This document shows positions 11,863 through 23,700 of a stretch of DNA of 64,000 nucleotides, in pieces. Where the stretch lies: positions 372,001-436,000 of the forward strand of contig JAZGTN010000028.1 of NCBI GenBank assembly GCA_037783415.1. The letters run 5' to 3'. Each line of letters starts with the position of its first letter. Within the stretch, counting starts at the first letter, position 1. The notes beneath the pieces were generated by a model that saw nothing but the letters and a program-made list of their open reading frames with translations, ran no database searches and was not told where the DNA came from. Both the position numbers and the translations under genes were made by a program. Origin of the DNA: Leptasterias polaris. Lineage: Eukaryota; Echinodermata; Asteroidea; Forcipulatida; Asteriidae.

Positions 11863-11864
11863 GA

Positions 11865-12092
11865 GGTCAAAAGGAAGATGCTCATTGGCCAGTCTTGTGC
11901 GCCGCGCGTACAAATCAGCGCGTTTCCATTGTTTCATCATCAGTTTACCTCTAAGATGGCGGCTTGGTGACGTCAATGCATAAGGTCTATTGGAATGGCA
12001 CATCCTGCGTGCTGTGCGTACAAATCTGTGTTTCTATTGTTTCGTCATCGGTTTACTCTAAGATGGCGGCTGGGTGACGTCAATGCAATTCA
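11865..12092. repeat. Two tandem copies of a roughly 100-bp unit
   Basis: Both copies contain GTACAAATC, a TTGTTTCRTCATC word, TCTAAGATGGCGGCT and TGACGTCAATGCA. A single related copy is at 59930-60062. Confidence 0.6.
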
Positions 12093-12742
12093 CAGAGCAA
12101 TGATGCATAGCAACAACACTTTGCTTACCTTTGTTCATTCAGTAGGATCGCTTACAGTGTGGTTCGATAAAAAGTTCGTTCGTACACCAGTTGTAAACAA
12201 TACAGTACAGAGAAGCAATGACCGTGACCTTAGTTCATTAAATTTGTTTTAATAGTTGAACAATCCACCGTGTGTAACGTTTTCAACAATGAGTTCGCAT
12301 GAAAGGCCCAATCACGTTTTTGTGTAAAGACATGAATTTGCGATCACGTCGTACCGCGAGAAGAGGAACTTGCGTTGTTGAAGAACTGTCGGAATACTTG
12401 GACAAGTCTAGGGTAATAATAATAGCGAAAATCACCCCCACAATCAGACTGTCATGTAAACAAAACAATCCACCGTCATCACGGATTTGCAATGTGTGTA
12501 TGCATCAACGCAGATTCTGCAGAGAGTATAATCTCTGGTTGCTGGAGAAGGATAGTTATTAATGTTAGCTCAACACAGTGGGTATGTATTCTGCGTTTAT
12601 AATAGCTTGGAAACGTCTGCGGTAGGTAGGCCTACTAGAATAAACAAGATGGAGGCCAACGCAAGGACTGCAAATATCCGTCATGATATGTGTTGTGATG
12701 AGAGGTTTGTGATCTACGTGCATCCATACTATGCATCCATAC
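12093..12742. other. Gene-free stretch before the LTR element
   Basis: No exon, repeat array or RNA gene could be supported here. The last four bases, ATAC at 12739-12742, are the target duplication of the LTR retrotransposon. Confidence 0.5.
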
Positions 12743-13277
12743 TACTTCTGCGTCTTTGGTGACTAACTGGCCTCCTGTTAACGATGTTATTACGCTGGTC
12801 CGTTACACTCCAGTCAAATAATGTGGTTTAATTTATTTACAAACTTATCTATAGTAATTATGCCTAGAGAAAATACCTAAAAGATTATGGTGTCCTCAAG
12901 CCAGAAGGTTGCTGTCTAGGAGTGGTTTACTGCCAATTCAGTTCCCAACCAGCCTTTGGACGACCATCTAAATACTAACCCTAAATAAGATATAACTAGC
13001 TAACATGCGGAGCTAACTTGTCTCTCTTGAAAGCTGGAGAAGAGTGTGAGAGTCTTTGCCTCCATGGGTTTTTATATGCCTATGTACAACAATTAAAGGA
13101 TTAGGGTATGCTCTATGCATACACAAAAGAAGTTGACTAAATGCCTTTCTATAACACTTGGGGTTTTTGGGCTCTTCCTAGCTAAAGTAGAGAGTCCATT
13201 GTGATTATTCACAATTGCATTCCAAGTACAGTTACACAAAAGGGGAAGGCAACAGCTGTTAATGGAATTTCACTACA
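12743..13277 (-). repeat. 3' LTR of the Gypsy element
   Basis: 535 bp, reading as identical to 19590-20124. It begins TGTAGTGAAATTCC on the minus strand and ends GCAGAAGTA. ATAC lies immediately outside. Confidence 0.95.
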
Positions 13278-13292
13278 TCTAGCCCCTTCCAA
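13278..13292 (-). promoter_or_regulatory. Polypurine tract of the Gypsy element
   Basis: The minus-strand sequence TTGGAAGGGGCTAGA directly precedes the 3' LTR. This is the expected position of the plus-strand primer in LTR retrotransposons. Confidence 0.7.
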
Positions 13293-13347
13293 GATCACAA
13301 CTTCACAAGAAAGTGATCGATAATACACAAAAATTAATTACAAAATT

Positions 13348-14434
13348 TCATCTATCAATTACTACAGTATGTACATATCTACTTGGCCACCGAACGTGAC
13401 GTCCAGAACGAGTTATTCTTTCGGGTTTTACTTCAGGTGCACTGGTTGCTGGTGGTTGTTTCTTAACATTAGAGGTTGTTGTCGGTATTGACTCCGAGTC
13501 AATATGAGCAACCTTTAATCTATCAATGCTCACTGAATCTTGTTTGCCCCTTTTCTCGATTATAAAGAATTTACTCTTTCTGTCAATGACACGGTACGGG
13601 CCTTGGTAAGGTGGTTGCAATGGTTTCTTGACAGAATCTACGCGTACAAACACATGGGTACATGAACGTAAATCTGTATGAATTTGACTTGTGCGTTGAT
13701 TAGGCCTTGTAGATTGTGGTTTTAGTTCCGACATTTGTCGACGCAAACGATCGACATACTTGGCTGGATCTAGACTATCAATATTTTTGACAGGAACTAA
13801 AAGTTCACCAGGTAATCTAAGAGTGGATCCAAAAACTAACTCAGCAACGCTACAACCTAGATCAACTTTTAGAGATGAACGGATACTTAGTAATATTAGT
13901 GGAAGTGATTCAGTCCATCTGTTAGGTTCGCTCTGCGTTTTAAAAGCAGATTTAAGTTGTCGGTGGAAACGTTCCACTAATCCATTTGCTGCTGGATGGT
14001 ACGCAGTAGTACGAATGTGTTTGCTGCCTATTAATTGTGAAAGTTGTTGGAACAAGTTTGATTCGAACTGTCTACCTCTATCTGTGGTTATTATTGCGGG
14101 TACACCAAACGTAGCTATCCATTTTTCAGTGAATGCTTTTGCTACAGTTTCAGCTGTAATGTTAGGAATGGGTACTGCTTCAGGCCACCTTGTAAATCGG
14201 TCTATGCATGTAAGTAAGTAGCAACAACTATTGGATGGGGGTAAAGGACCAACAATGTCAATGTGTACGTGACTAAATCGAGCGTCAGGTGTTGCAAAGG
14301 TACCTATCGGAGTCACTGTGTGACGATGTACCTTGGCACGTTGACACTGAATACAATGTTTGGTCCAAGTTCTGACATCTTTGTTAATTGATGGCCATAC
14401 GAATCTTTGAGTAATTAGACGCTGTGTTGCTCTA
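13348..14434 (-). pseudogene. Gypsy integrase, catalytic core and C-terminal part, cut off by the LINE
   Basis: The open frame runs from the LINE junction (14434) to the stop at 13348. Seen: the CIQC half of the HHCC zinc-binding domain, then the DDE core with HIDIVGPLP (first Asp), [11 protein letters not shown] (second Asp) and [12 protein letters not shown] (Glu), followed by a basic C-terminal region. The first half of the zinc domain is on the far side of the LINE, at about 16326-16350. Integrase inserts the cDNA copy into host DNA; this interrupted copy should be inactive. Confidence 0.92.
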
Positions 14435-14438
14435 ATAC

Positions 14439-16321
14439 TTCAAGATAATTGATAAGCTGTTGCTCAAACCCAAAACCCCTGTCCTCCCATCAACCAACAA
14501 TGATCAGGAACTGGCAAATGAATTTCAAAAATTCTTTGTCACCAAGATTTCAGACATCCGCTCATCATTTTCATCAGTCCCTTATGACGTGCTGCAGACA
14601 ATGCCAGATCTTCAACCAGAGTGTAGACTGTCTGTGTTTGAGCCTGCCACTGTTACTGAGATTAAAAGAAGTATCATGAAATCTCCTTCAAAATCCTGTG
14701 AGCTGGATCCAGTGTCGACATCCATGATAAAACAAAACATTGATGTATTTGCTCCGTACATCACTAATCTTGTTAATGAATCTCTTAGCTCTGGTTGTTT
14801 CCCCGATAGCCTAAAAGTTTCCTACATCAGGCCGCTCATCAAGAAACCAAACCTGGACAAGGAGGTATTCAAAAACTACAGACCGGTTGCGAACTTAAAA
14901 TATCTTGGAAAAGTCATCGAACGAGTAGTTTCATCACGCATTAGCGATCACATTCATGCTTTCAACCTGTCCGACATGTTCCAGTCGGCATACAAGCCTT
15001 TCCATGGGACAGAAGCTGCACTAGTCCGTGTGAGCAACGATATTCTTACAGCAATGGACAATGGCAACCTTACAGCACTAGTACTGTTAGACTTGAGTGC
15101 TGCCTTTGACACTGTTGATCACAACATCCTTCTCTCTCGGCTCCAGAATCATCTTGGCATCCAGGACACAGCCCTGGCATGGTGCAAATCCTATCTATTC
15201 AATAGAACTCAGCATGTGTGTATCGGCAATGTGGTATCAGACCCTGTTGTCCTAAATTACTCTGTGCCACAGGGGTCGGTACTGGGCCCACAGTGGTTTA
15301 CACTGTACACTTTACCGATTCGTGACATCATCCTGAAATTTAACCTGAATTACCATGTGTACGCAGACGACACTCAGCTATACATCACGTTTAAATCTAC
15401 TCAAGAAAATGCCAATACCTCTATTGAAAGACTTGAGAATTGCATCCAAGAGATTCGACGTTGGACCCAACAGAACTTCCTGAAGTTGAATGATGATAAA
15501 ACAGAGTTCCTTCTTTTTGGGTCTCGTCAACAATTAACAAAGGTTTCAGTGCCATACATTTCCATTGGTAATGCTCGGATAGCTCCCTCGTTGCAAGCTC
15601 GGAACTTGGGGGTTATTTTTGATTCATCAATGACACTTCAACCACACATCAACAACATCATACGTGTGTCATCATTTCACATCAGGAATATTGGTAAGAT
15701 ACGCAAGTACTTGAACAAGAGTGCCACTGAAAAAGTCATTCATGCATTCGTAACTTCTCGTCTTGACAACGGCAATGCTCTTCTCTACAGTCTTCCTAAC
15801 AACCAGATTTCCCGCCTTCAACGCCTCCAAAACACCGCAGCCCGCATCGTGACACTGTCTAAAAAGTCTTGTTCTATCACCCCCATTCTGAAACAACTTC
15901 ACTGGCTCCCTGTCTCTCAACGTATCATCTTCAAGCTGATGCTCATTGTCCACAAAGCACTTAACGGCAAGGCTCCCCACTATATCTCTGAACTGCTTCA
16001 AGTTTACACTCCGTCAAGGAATCTTCGATCCAGTACCATGCTTCTCCTCAAGGAACCCAAGTCTCAACACTCCTGGGGTGACAGGTCTTTTTCTGTAGCT
16101 GCGCCACGCATCTGGAACTCTCTACCACATAATCTTAGATCTTGTCTTTGTACCACAAAATTTAAATCACTTCTCAAAACTTATCTAATGTCACAGGTTT
16201 TCAAGGAATAATTTAGTTGTTTCTGTTTTTCTTTTGTTTGTTTTTTTGGTTTACTGCGCCTTGAACACCCAGCAGGGTGGATATGTGCGCATAACAAGTC
16301 TTTATTATTATTATTATTATT
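14439..16321 (+). mobile_element. 5'-truncated CR1/L2-type LINE inside the Gypsy integrase
   Basis: The insertion is bounded by ATAC at 14435-14438 and 16322-16325, a short target duplication. The 3' end has GCGCCTTGAACACCC followed by a (TTA)n tail, typical of L2/CR1-like elements. Only the 3' part of ORF2 remains. It lies opposite in orientation to its host element. Confidence 0.88.
14460..16211 (+). CDS. LINE ORF2 fragment: reverse transcriptase and C-terminal region
   Basis: An open frame of 583 codons without internal stops. Reverse transcriptase motifs in order: NYRPVANL, LLDLSAAFDTVDH, the SVPQGSVLGP block and the catalytic YADDTQLY. The C-terminal region has a SRLDNGNALLY and RLQRLQNTAARI stretch typical of CR1/L2 ORF2. 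The endonuclease domain is missing because of 5' truncation. The first Met is only the first ATG in the remaining frame, not a native start. GSVLGP is followed by QW where LL or LF is usual, which may be a late substitution. Confidence 0.9.
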   Translation: MLKPKTPVLPSTNNDQELANEFQKFFVTKISDIRSSFSSVPYDVLQTMPDLQPECRLSVFEPATVTEIKRSIMKSPSKSCELDPVSTSMIKQNIDVFAPYITNLVNESLSSGCFPDSLKVSYIRPLIKKPNLDKEVFKNYRPVANLKYLGKVIERVVSSRISDHIHAFNLSDMFQSAYKPFHGTEAALVRVSNDILTAMDNGNLTALVLLDLSAAFDTVDHNILLSRLQNHLGIQDTALAWCKSYLFNRTQHVCIGNVVSDPVVLNYSVPQGSVLGPQWFTLYTLPIRDIILKFNLNYHVYADDTQLYITFKSTQENANTSIERLENCIQEIRRWTQQNFLKLNDDKTEFLLFGSRQQLTKVSVPYISIGNARIAPSLQARNLGVIFDSSMTLQPHINNIIRVSSFHIRNIGKIRKYLNKSATEKVIHAFVTSRLDNGNALLYSLPNNQISRLQRLQNTAARIVTLSKKSCSITPILKQLHWLPVSQRIIFKLMLIVHKALNGKAPHYISELLQVYTPSRNLRSSTMLLLKEPKSQHSWGDRSFSVAAPRIWNSLPHNLRSCLCTTKFKSLLKTYLMSQVFKE

Positions 16322-16325
16322 ATAC

Positions 16326-18345
16326 CAGGATGAGATAGATTGTGTATCGAATCAAAAATGTTACGTCTGAATTCTGGTGTGATGTATGGACGTGGATGTC
16401 CAGTAGATGTATCACAAATTATGGTATTCTGTGAAGTGAGAATAGGCACCTCTTCGAATTGAAGACTAGACGCTTCACGTAGCTTACATAGCTCTGGGTC
16501 TGTCTTTTGCTGAAGGGCGATTTGGTCAAAATTTACATCACTACCAGGAAGACTAGAATGAGTAACTAAACTGACATCATATCTTGATAGAGCATCTGCT
16601 ACAAGGTTTGCTTTACCCTGAATGTAACGGATGTCTGTACTGAACTGAGAAATAAAGTCTAAATGACGTACTTCTCTTGGCGAGTATCTATCAGGCTTTG
16701 CATTAAAAGCATATATAAGCGGCTTATGGTCAGTCAAAATATAGAAATGACGACCTTCCAAAGCATGCTTAAAATGTCGTATGGCTAAATATACAGCCAG
16801 CAACTCACGACCAAAAGTACTGTATTTAGTCTCTGCTGGTTGTAAACGTTTTGAGAAAAATGAAATTGGTCTCATTACGCCGTTTTCACATTGCTGTAGT
16901 ACACCGCCAACTGCAAGGTTGGATGCATCTACCATTAGACATAGAGGTAGGTCTACAGCTGGATGCACTAACAGAGTAGCTTCTGCTAGAGTAGATTTTG
17001 CTCTTTGGAAAGATGACAATTCATATTCAGCAAGTGAAATTGCTTTGTTTTTTGACTTGCAAGACAGCATGTCTGTCAAGGGTTGCAAAATATCAGCACA
17101 ATGTGGGATGAAACGTCGATAAAAATTTATCAATCCCAGAAATTCTCTCAATTTGCGGAGTGAATTGGGTACTGGAAAATCTTGGATTAACTTCACCTTA
17201 TTTTCCAAAGGTTTGATACCATGACAGTCAATATGGTGGCCTAAGAAATCAAGACTAGTTACTTTGAATTTACATTTACTTGGGTTAATTACAACTCCGT
17301 ATTTTCGTAAACGGTCAAAAAGCAACCTGAGATGATATTCATGTTGTTGCTCATTTTCACTTGCAATCAACAAATCATCAATATAAGCATAGGTAAAGTC
17401 AAGGCCGTATAATACCTGATCAATAAATCTTTGAAATGTTTGTGCAGCATTTCTCAACCCAAAAGGCATTCTTAAATACTCAAAAAGTCCAAAGGGTGTA
17501 GTTATTGCCGTTTTTGGTATATCTTCGGGTTCAACAGGTATCTGGTGGTAAGCTTTGACTAGATCAACTTTACTGAAAATCTTTTTGCCATGTAAGGTTG
17601 ATGCAAAATCATGTATGTGGGGAATTGGGTACCTATCGGGTACTGTGGCATTATTTAAAGCACGATAGTCACCGCAAGGTCTCCAATCACCAGTTTTCTT
17701 AGGTACCATGTGCAAAGGTGAAGACCATGGGCTTTTTGAGGGACGAATTATTCCCAAGTCCAGCATGTGATTAAATTCTGCTTTGGCTATATGTAACTTG
17801 TCTGAGGACAATCGTCTGGGACGTGCATTCACAGGTGGGCCAGTGGTAGTAATATGGTGCGTGACATTGTGTTTTACATGATGCTCTTGATAATTCGGCC
17901 GAGTTATATCTGAATACTCTCTAAGTAAAAGAGTGACGCCATTGCTATCTGGTATGGCAAATACAGGGCTTGGTGAAACTATTGACGATTTGCAGCCTGA
18001 AACGTTTAATGCAGTTACTGTATCGATTAGTTTACGATTTTTAACATCGACTGCTAAAGAGAAATGCCTTAGGAAATCTGCACCGAGTATTGGTATAGGC
18101 ACAGATGCGATGATAAAAATCCATTTATACGATCGCCTTAAACCTATGTCTAAAGTCATTGACCTTTCTCCGTAAGTTGATATTGGAGTCTTATTAACTG
18201 CCTGCAATGTATATGGGCTACTATTCTGTTTATCCCTAATGCTAGGTGGTAAAACATTCACTTCGGCACCAGTGTCGATCAAAAATTTAGTACCAGTGAA
18301 TTTGTCGGTTACATAAAATAGACGACTTTTGGATTGGCCAGACAA
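16326..18345 (-). CDS. Gypsy Pol: protease, reverse transcriptase, RNase H, start of integrase
   Basis: The minus-strand frame starts at Met 18345. Domains in order: aspartic protease with [14 protein letters not shown]; reverse transcriptase with the YIDDLLIAS catalytic box and a [14 protein letters not shown] block; RNase H with [14 protein letters not shown] and [12 protein letters not shown]; then the HNLSHPGI start of the integrase zinc domain at 16345-16326. The native frame ends at the LINE junction near 16326; the open frame then reads on into LINE sequence to 16213. Gag stops 26 nt upstream, so Pol was probably made by frameshift or reinitiation. The mechanism is not evident. Confidence 0.93.
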
Positions 18346-18371
18346 ACTCGTCGTCCCTAGATGCTGGCGTT

Positions 18372-19226
18372 TTAGTTTCCCTCATTAGTTAGTCTATTTG
18401 AGTTTGATTCATGATATGAACATGGTTTGACACATTTGGTTGCTTTGTCTCCGAATCGCCAATGGTACCAACATTCCGAACCTGCCCGTGGCACGTCGTT
18501 AGACTGCCTGGATGGACTTCGGTACTTTTTATTCCCTTTAGAGCGATCTCTGCTACGACTATTCCTATTCTGTTGGCTACCTGTAACTAGGCCTTGCACT
18601 AATGTCGTTAGTTGGTTAATTTGGGCTTGCAATTTGCCAAATTTGTCATCAATTGCTTGTGGTGGTGTATCTGAGCAAGCGGCTACTGTACAAGCGGCTA
18701 CTGCAGGTGATGGGGATGCCACTTCGACAATTTTATCAGCTATTACAGCTAATTGTTCAAGATCCACACCATCACTTGAGGATGCTAGAATTAAGTGTAC
18801 GTTTTGAGGCAAACGTTGCAGGAACAATTGTCTCAAAATACTATTTTCTAGTTTATTTTCCCCTAGAAGTTGCTTCATTCGTCGAAGAAGTTGGGAAGGC
18901 TTTTTATCGCCAAGCTCTTCAGAAATTAGCAATTGATGTAGTCGTTTTTGCTCGGATTCAGAAGTGCGTTTGATAAGTTCTGACTTTATTTTATCATATT
19001 GATCAACCGTAGGGGGATCTATAAGTAAATCTTTTACTTCCTGTGCAATTTCTGGTTGAAGTGACGATACTACATAAGCAAATTTAGTAGATTGGCTAGT
19101 AATATTTCTGGTTTGGAACTGTGCCTCTACTTGGGCGAACCATATTGTTGGATCTTTCGGCCAGAAAGGTGGTAATTTGAGACTTACGGCTGCCAGTGGC
19201 ACTGAAGTCTCAGGTGGTTTAGCCAT
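18372..19226 (-). CDS. Gypsy Gag with CHCC zinc finger
   Basis: 284 residues from Met 19226. The N-terminal half resembles a retrotransposon capsid, with [20 protein letters not shown] and [20 protein letters not shown]. The C-terminus has a basic stretch ([19 protein letters not shown]) and then a finger [18 protein letters not shown], spaced C-x2-H-x9-C-x3-C. That departs from the usual CCHC knuckle and is the pattern reported for the CsRn1 clade. Gag packages element RNA into particles. Confidence 0.9.
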   Translation of the reverse strand: MAKPPETSVPLAAVSLKLPPFWPKDPTIWFAQVEAQFQTRNITSQSTKFAYVVSSLQPEIAQEVKDLLIDPPTVDQYDKIKSELIKRTSESEQKRLHQLLISEELGDKKPSQLLRRMKQLLGENKLENSILRQLFLQRLPQNVHLILASSSDGVDLEQLAVIADKIVEVASPSPAVAACTVAACSDTPPQAIDDKFGKLQAQINQLTTLVQGLVTGSQQNRNSRSRDRSKGNKKYRSPSRQSNDVPRAGSECWYHWRFGDKATKCVKPCSYHESNSNRLTNEGN

Positions 19227-19535
19227 AATTATCTAAACAAATTTATCAACAAATGTTAAATCATTTACTCCAGCGGCTAATCTTACTATAATTTGATCAG
19301 AAGTATTGTAACTGTGGAGTTTACGAATGCCTGGACCAACAAGGTTATAAATCTTAGCACCACGAATTGAAATTATATCAACAGTGAATGAACAATCTGG
19401 TAACTTAGTATACTTATTAAAATTGTGTGCTCTAGAATCGGCCAGAAATAAACATCGAATCATCACCAATTCTTAATGAAGAATATTTCTTCCTTATGAC
19501 TACAGTTAATAAATATACAGGTACAATTTAGTTTG

Positions 19536-19551
19536 AACGTCGGGATCACCA
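19536..19551 (-). promoter_or_regulatory. Primer-binding site, tRNA-Trp type
   Basis: The minus strand reads TGGTGATCCCGACGTT, one or two changes from the complement of the 3' end of animal tRNA-Trp. It starts 38 nt inside the 5' LTR instead of adjacent to it, which is unusual spacing. Confidence 0.65.
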
Positions 19552-19589
19552 GTTATAGGGTGAATGGTTACTTTAAATTATTCTTACCC

Positions 19590-20124
19590 TACTTCTGCGT
19601 CTTTGGTGACTAACTGGCCTCCTGTTAACGATGTTATTACGCTGGTCCGTTACACTCCAGTCAAATAATGTGGTTTAATTTATTTACAAACTTATCTATA
19701 GTAATTATGCCTAGAGAAAATACCTAAAAGATTATGGTGTCCTCAAGCCAGAAGGTTGCTGTCTAGGAGTGGTTTACTGCCAATTCAGTTCCCAACCAGC
19801 CTTTGGACGACCATCTAAATACTAACCCTAAATAAGATATAACTAGCTAACATGCGGAGCTAACTTGTCTCTCTTGAAAGCTGGAGAAGAGTGTGAGAGT
19901 CTTTGCCTCCATGGGTTTTTATATGCCTATGTACAACAATTAAAGGATTAGGGTATGCTCTATGCATACACAAAAGAAGTTGACTAAATGCCTTTCTATA
20001 ACACTTGGGGTTTTTGGGCTCTTCCTAGCTAAAGTAGAGAGTCCATTGTGATTATTCACAATTGCATTCCAAGTACAGTTACACAAAAGGGGAAGGCAAC
20101 AGCTGTTAATGGAATTTCACTACA
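19590..20124 (-). repeat. 5' LTR of the Gypsy element
   Basis: 535 bp, reading as identical to 12743-13277. It is followed by the target duplication ATAC at 20125-20128. Confidence 0.95.
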
Positions 20125-20126
20125 AT

Positions 20127-20152
20127 ACCATGGAGGAATATTCCTCCATGGT
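20127..20152. repeat. 26-bp perfect palindrome at the Gypsy insertion point
   Basis: ACCATGGAGGAATATTCCTCCATGGT is self-complementary without a spacer and overlaps the ATAC target duplication. The retrotransposon therefore landed at the edge of a palindrome. Confidence 0.85.
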
Positions 20153-20756
20153 GATACTAATTATTATCGCGCATAACGATAGATTAATTCATGACATTAG
20201 GCTAAGCCATCTTGCCACTCATTGTAAATTACAATGTTTTAATATGATTGGGCTTCAGGGCATGCAGTAACACAGTGGAAGGACGAAAAATCACCAATGA
20301 TCTTATAAAGTGACACTACCTCCATGCTACATCGAAAGCAACATATATTATTCAATTTTTGTGCAATTTATAGGGGGCCTATGAAGGTCACTGTATGTAC
20401 AAGGTAGCGTTTATGATGTCTTCAATTCAAACGCTAGAAAAACACGTGGGCACCGACATGGTGTGTTCTATTGTTAACCTGACGATACATGATTTGTGTA
20501 AACATCCGGATCTTTGACGGCATTGACGTGATCTCGCAATGGGGTTGGTCCGATAGCTCACTGCATTTACTCCTAACAATGCAGCCCGTGTCGAAACCAA
20601 CCCTATTTTATTCATGATCACAGGAGTTGTTGACTCAATATTGAGTAGTGTACAACTTTGTAAGATAATTTGTAATCTGTATTAATTTATTCAGTGAAGC
20701 ACAAGAGACAGTTGATTGATAAAGTTAGAGAGGTGCTCATGTTGTAGGGGTGAGAG
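20153..20756. other. Upstream region of nicotinamidase copy A
   Basis: No gene is seen. No TATA box or other promoter element could be assigned with confidence. The first exon of copy A follows. Confidence 0.4.
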
Positions 20757-23700
20757 ATGGCAGCAAGCTGGTGTGGTTTCGGGGACGACTACGACCCTCG
20801 AAACACAGAACTGAAAAACGCCTGTTTCTCACACTTTGACAAAGATGGGTAAGCCACGAAATAATGTACAAATAATTAAAATCTGCATTTATTCTATGTC
20901 TCCATTAATATTGCTTTTGTTATAATCGTGCTATCTGCCTCCAATGGAATTGAGATAAAGATTCTAAATTTAGCAGGAGAAAAAATTTCCAGTAATTTCC
21001 CAAACGTGGGAATTAAAATATATCTCTTGAAATAATTGTTTCTTGGGGCTCGAGAAATTCACACTTCAGTGTTAATTTGTTTGGCTGTAATCTGCTGACA
21101 GTATATATACGCTAGTATTGTACTATATTCAAGAAAGGATAACACTTTAGGATAGGAGGGCACAAGGGATGCTTCTTTTTTTTTCCTAGTGGGCACTTTT
21201 GGCCAATTGTAGTTTCCTTTTACATTTTTCAGCGCTCTTTTAACTCATTTACAATTTTGTATAACATAATCTGATATGGAGGTAAAAACAAATACACTGT
21301 CTGCATGTAAATAGATTTTTTTTTTCAGAAGCTTAAAAATAATATTTCTCATTCAGGTCTTTTTTAATTTGAAAAGTCCATATTTCAAATGGGGGGGGGG
21401 GGGGGGGTGGCATTTGCCCACGTGACTTTACACCACTGACTCTAATCTGTTCAAGCAGGAAACGTATGTAAATTTTCCTCATTTTCCCCTTGCGTAATCG
21501 ATGCAATTATATTGAGCATGCAATACAGAAGTCGAGTTAAGATGAACTAAATGCAGATAGACACAATTTTATATCAGTTCCAATATATTAATTGGACGAA
21601 TTGGCGAATTTTACACAAGTAAAGACATAAGTACGAGACCCAATTTTGATGAGTGTTAGAACCACCGGGGAACATAGAGAACTTCAGAAAAACAGCATGA
21701 ATGGTAACTAACAACAACCTGTATATTTCCTGTTACCACTGAGGCGTGCCATGTTGACAGGAAAACCCGTCATATCACAATCGATCTACGAAGTCCAAAA
21801 AGATCTGTGAAATATATCACATTGGAGCATATTTGCATACAATCAGCTACGGTATACGAGGAAATACCATCACTGCATGCGTTGCATGTGTCATTGACAT
21901 TTTGACACGGTGTAACTGTATACAGAAACAATAAATTATATGTGTTACAGGCACAGTAAACATGAGTTGTTATGGTATTTAAAATAAATACGAAGACCGT
22001 GTTAAAAATCAAAGCTTATATTATTGAATAAATTTAAAACCAGTATCAATTGTCTGAAGAAAAACAGTTCTGTCTTAAACACTGCCTTGTGTGAGAAATA
22101 TACCCACGCACTCAATATTATAATGAAGTAAGAACAGACGATATGCCTGTATGCTTCATGTATTCGGGGGTGATGTTCACCTTTGACCCCCACATAGGAA
22201 CTCTTTAGAAAAAGGGAACAAAACAACAACAGCAGAACCCCTCAAACGCGATCCATAAGGTGCGCTTGTGTGTGTTTTTTATTGAAAACAAACGGTTTTT
22301 TATTGTGGTGTTAGGAACATTGAACAAAATCAGGCGCAGATCGGGGGGGGGGGGGGAGTCTCATATAATAAATGCTTTTAAAAATCCATAAATATACACG
22401 CCTCAAGATGATGCCGTAACCGAGTTAACGGCTTCGGCTACGGCTACGGCTGTTGCCATGGAGGTGATATACTTTAAAGCATGATGACACGGCGATCTAG
22501 CCGTAGCCGTAGCCATCATTTTAGACACGGCCTTACCTTTGGTGAGCATGACTTCTGTGCTGCTAAACAGTTAACTTCTTTCATTCTTTGTTTTAGGGAC
22601 GGCGTCCTCAACAAAGATGAATTTCACAACCTCTGTTGCGATCTCTTCAGAATCGATGGGAACGATCGCGTCGTGTCCAAGAAAGATTCAACGGCCATGA
22701 TGAAACTTTTAGGAGAGCAAGAGGTAGGGCTGTCTAGGGGTGCACCCCGGTAAATATTGACTGAATCAATGCACCGAGCCTTGTTAAAATTGATGTAAAT
22801 GACATATTGTATCTTAGAGTTTCTGATTCTCCATCTTTGTGGTTTTTGGGGTGAGGTAAGCCCTCAAAAATATTTGCTCACAGTCGTAGGACCTGTTTCC
22901 CAAAATGGCTGCTTTTTATATCACAATTGGACCCCTCCCGCGAGATTATAAATCTTGCATCATATTAAAGCAAACCGATTATTGCCTGTCTATGTTTCCT
23001 TTCAGTTTTCCTTTCTTTTGCTTGGGCCATGGTCGTTTTAGCGGCTGCAGCTGGATCACCACGTTAACTTGCGGTGACATAGGCTGGCCTTAGAAACAGC
23101 CACAGCCAACATTTCTAATATAGGAAAACAAGAAACAGTCTATTTCATAGATACCAATGTATACCAATGTGTCCATTGCAAGCTTGAACTTTATTCTATG
23201 TTGAACTCCGTCACAGTTGAAATGACAACACAAAATTTAAAAAGGCGGGAAAAGCTACTCGTTGTTTTGACGAGGTAAACTAATTTACATTTTGACTTTC
23301 AAACTGTTAAACTCGATCGTGTAACATGTTTTTGTGTTTACAGGAAGCAGGTATCGATAGGGAAGACTTTGATTACTGCTGGAGGTATTGGTTTAAGCAG
23401 GTAAGAGCATCGAAAAGATCAGATATTCCGATCAAATTAAATTTCACCTAATCAACAGATAAATATTTATTAGTATGACAAAAGAAAACGCCCTCTATGT
23501 CACTATCCCCCAGAGTTACGCCACTGTTCTGGCGGCCGTGCTGTCTTCCTACCACACTGCAAAAACAGGAGTGTTAAATTGATTCTCTTGGTATCTATAA
23601 AAATTATGTGACAACACCGTCACGGTGTTGATTTTACCAACGATGTAGTAATGGGGATAGCTAACACCATGGTGGTGTTTGTCACATATAGATACCGGAA

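Larger units (their letters stand above)
12743..20124 (-). mobile_element. Full-length Ty3/Gypsy LTR retrotransposon, CsRn1-like
   Basis: The 535-bp LTRs read TG...TA on the minus strand and are flanked by ATAC (12739-12742 and 20125-20128). In order on the minus strand: 5' LTR, primer-binding site, gag, protease-RT-RNase H, integrase, polypurine tract, 3' LTR. Placement in the CsRn1 group rests on two traits known for that clade and seen here: a Cys-His-Cys-Cys Gag finger and a tRNA-Trp-type primer site. The integrase is interrupted by a LINE, so this copy cannot encode an intact integrase. Confidence 0.93.

Noticed and set aside
13760..14221. Plus-strand frame of 153 codons
   Set aside because: Shadow of the Gypsy integrase on the other strand.
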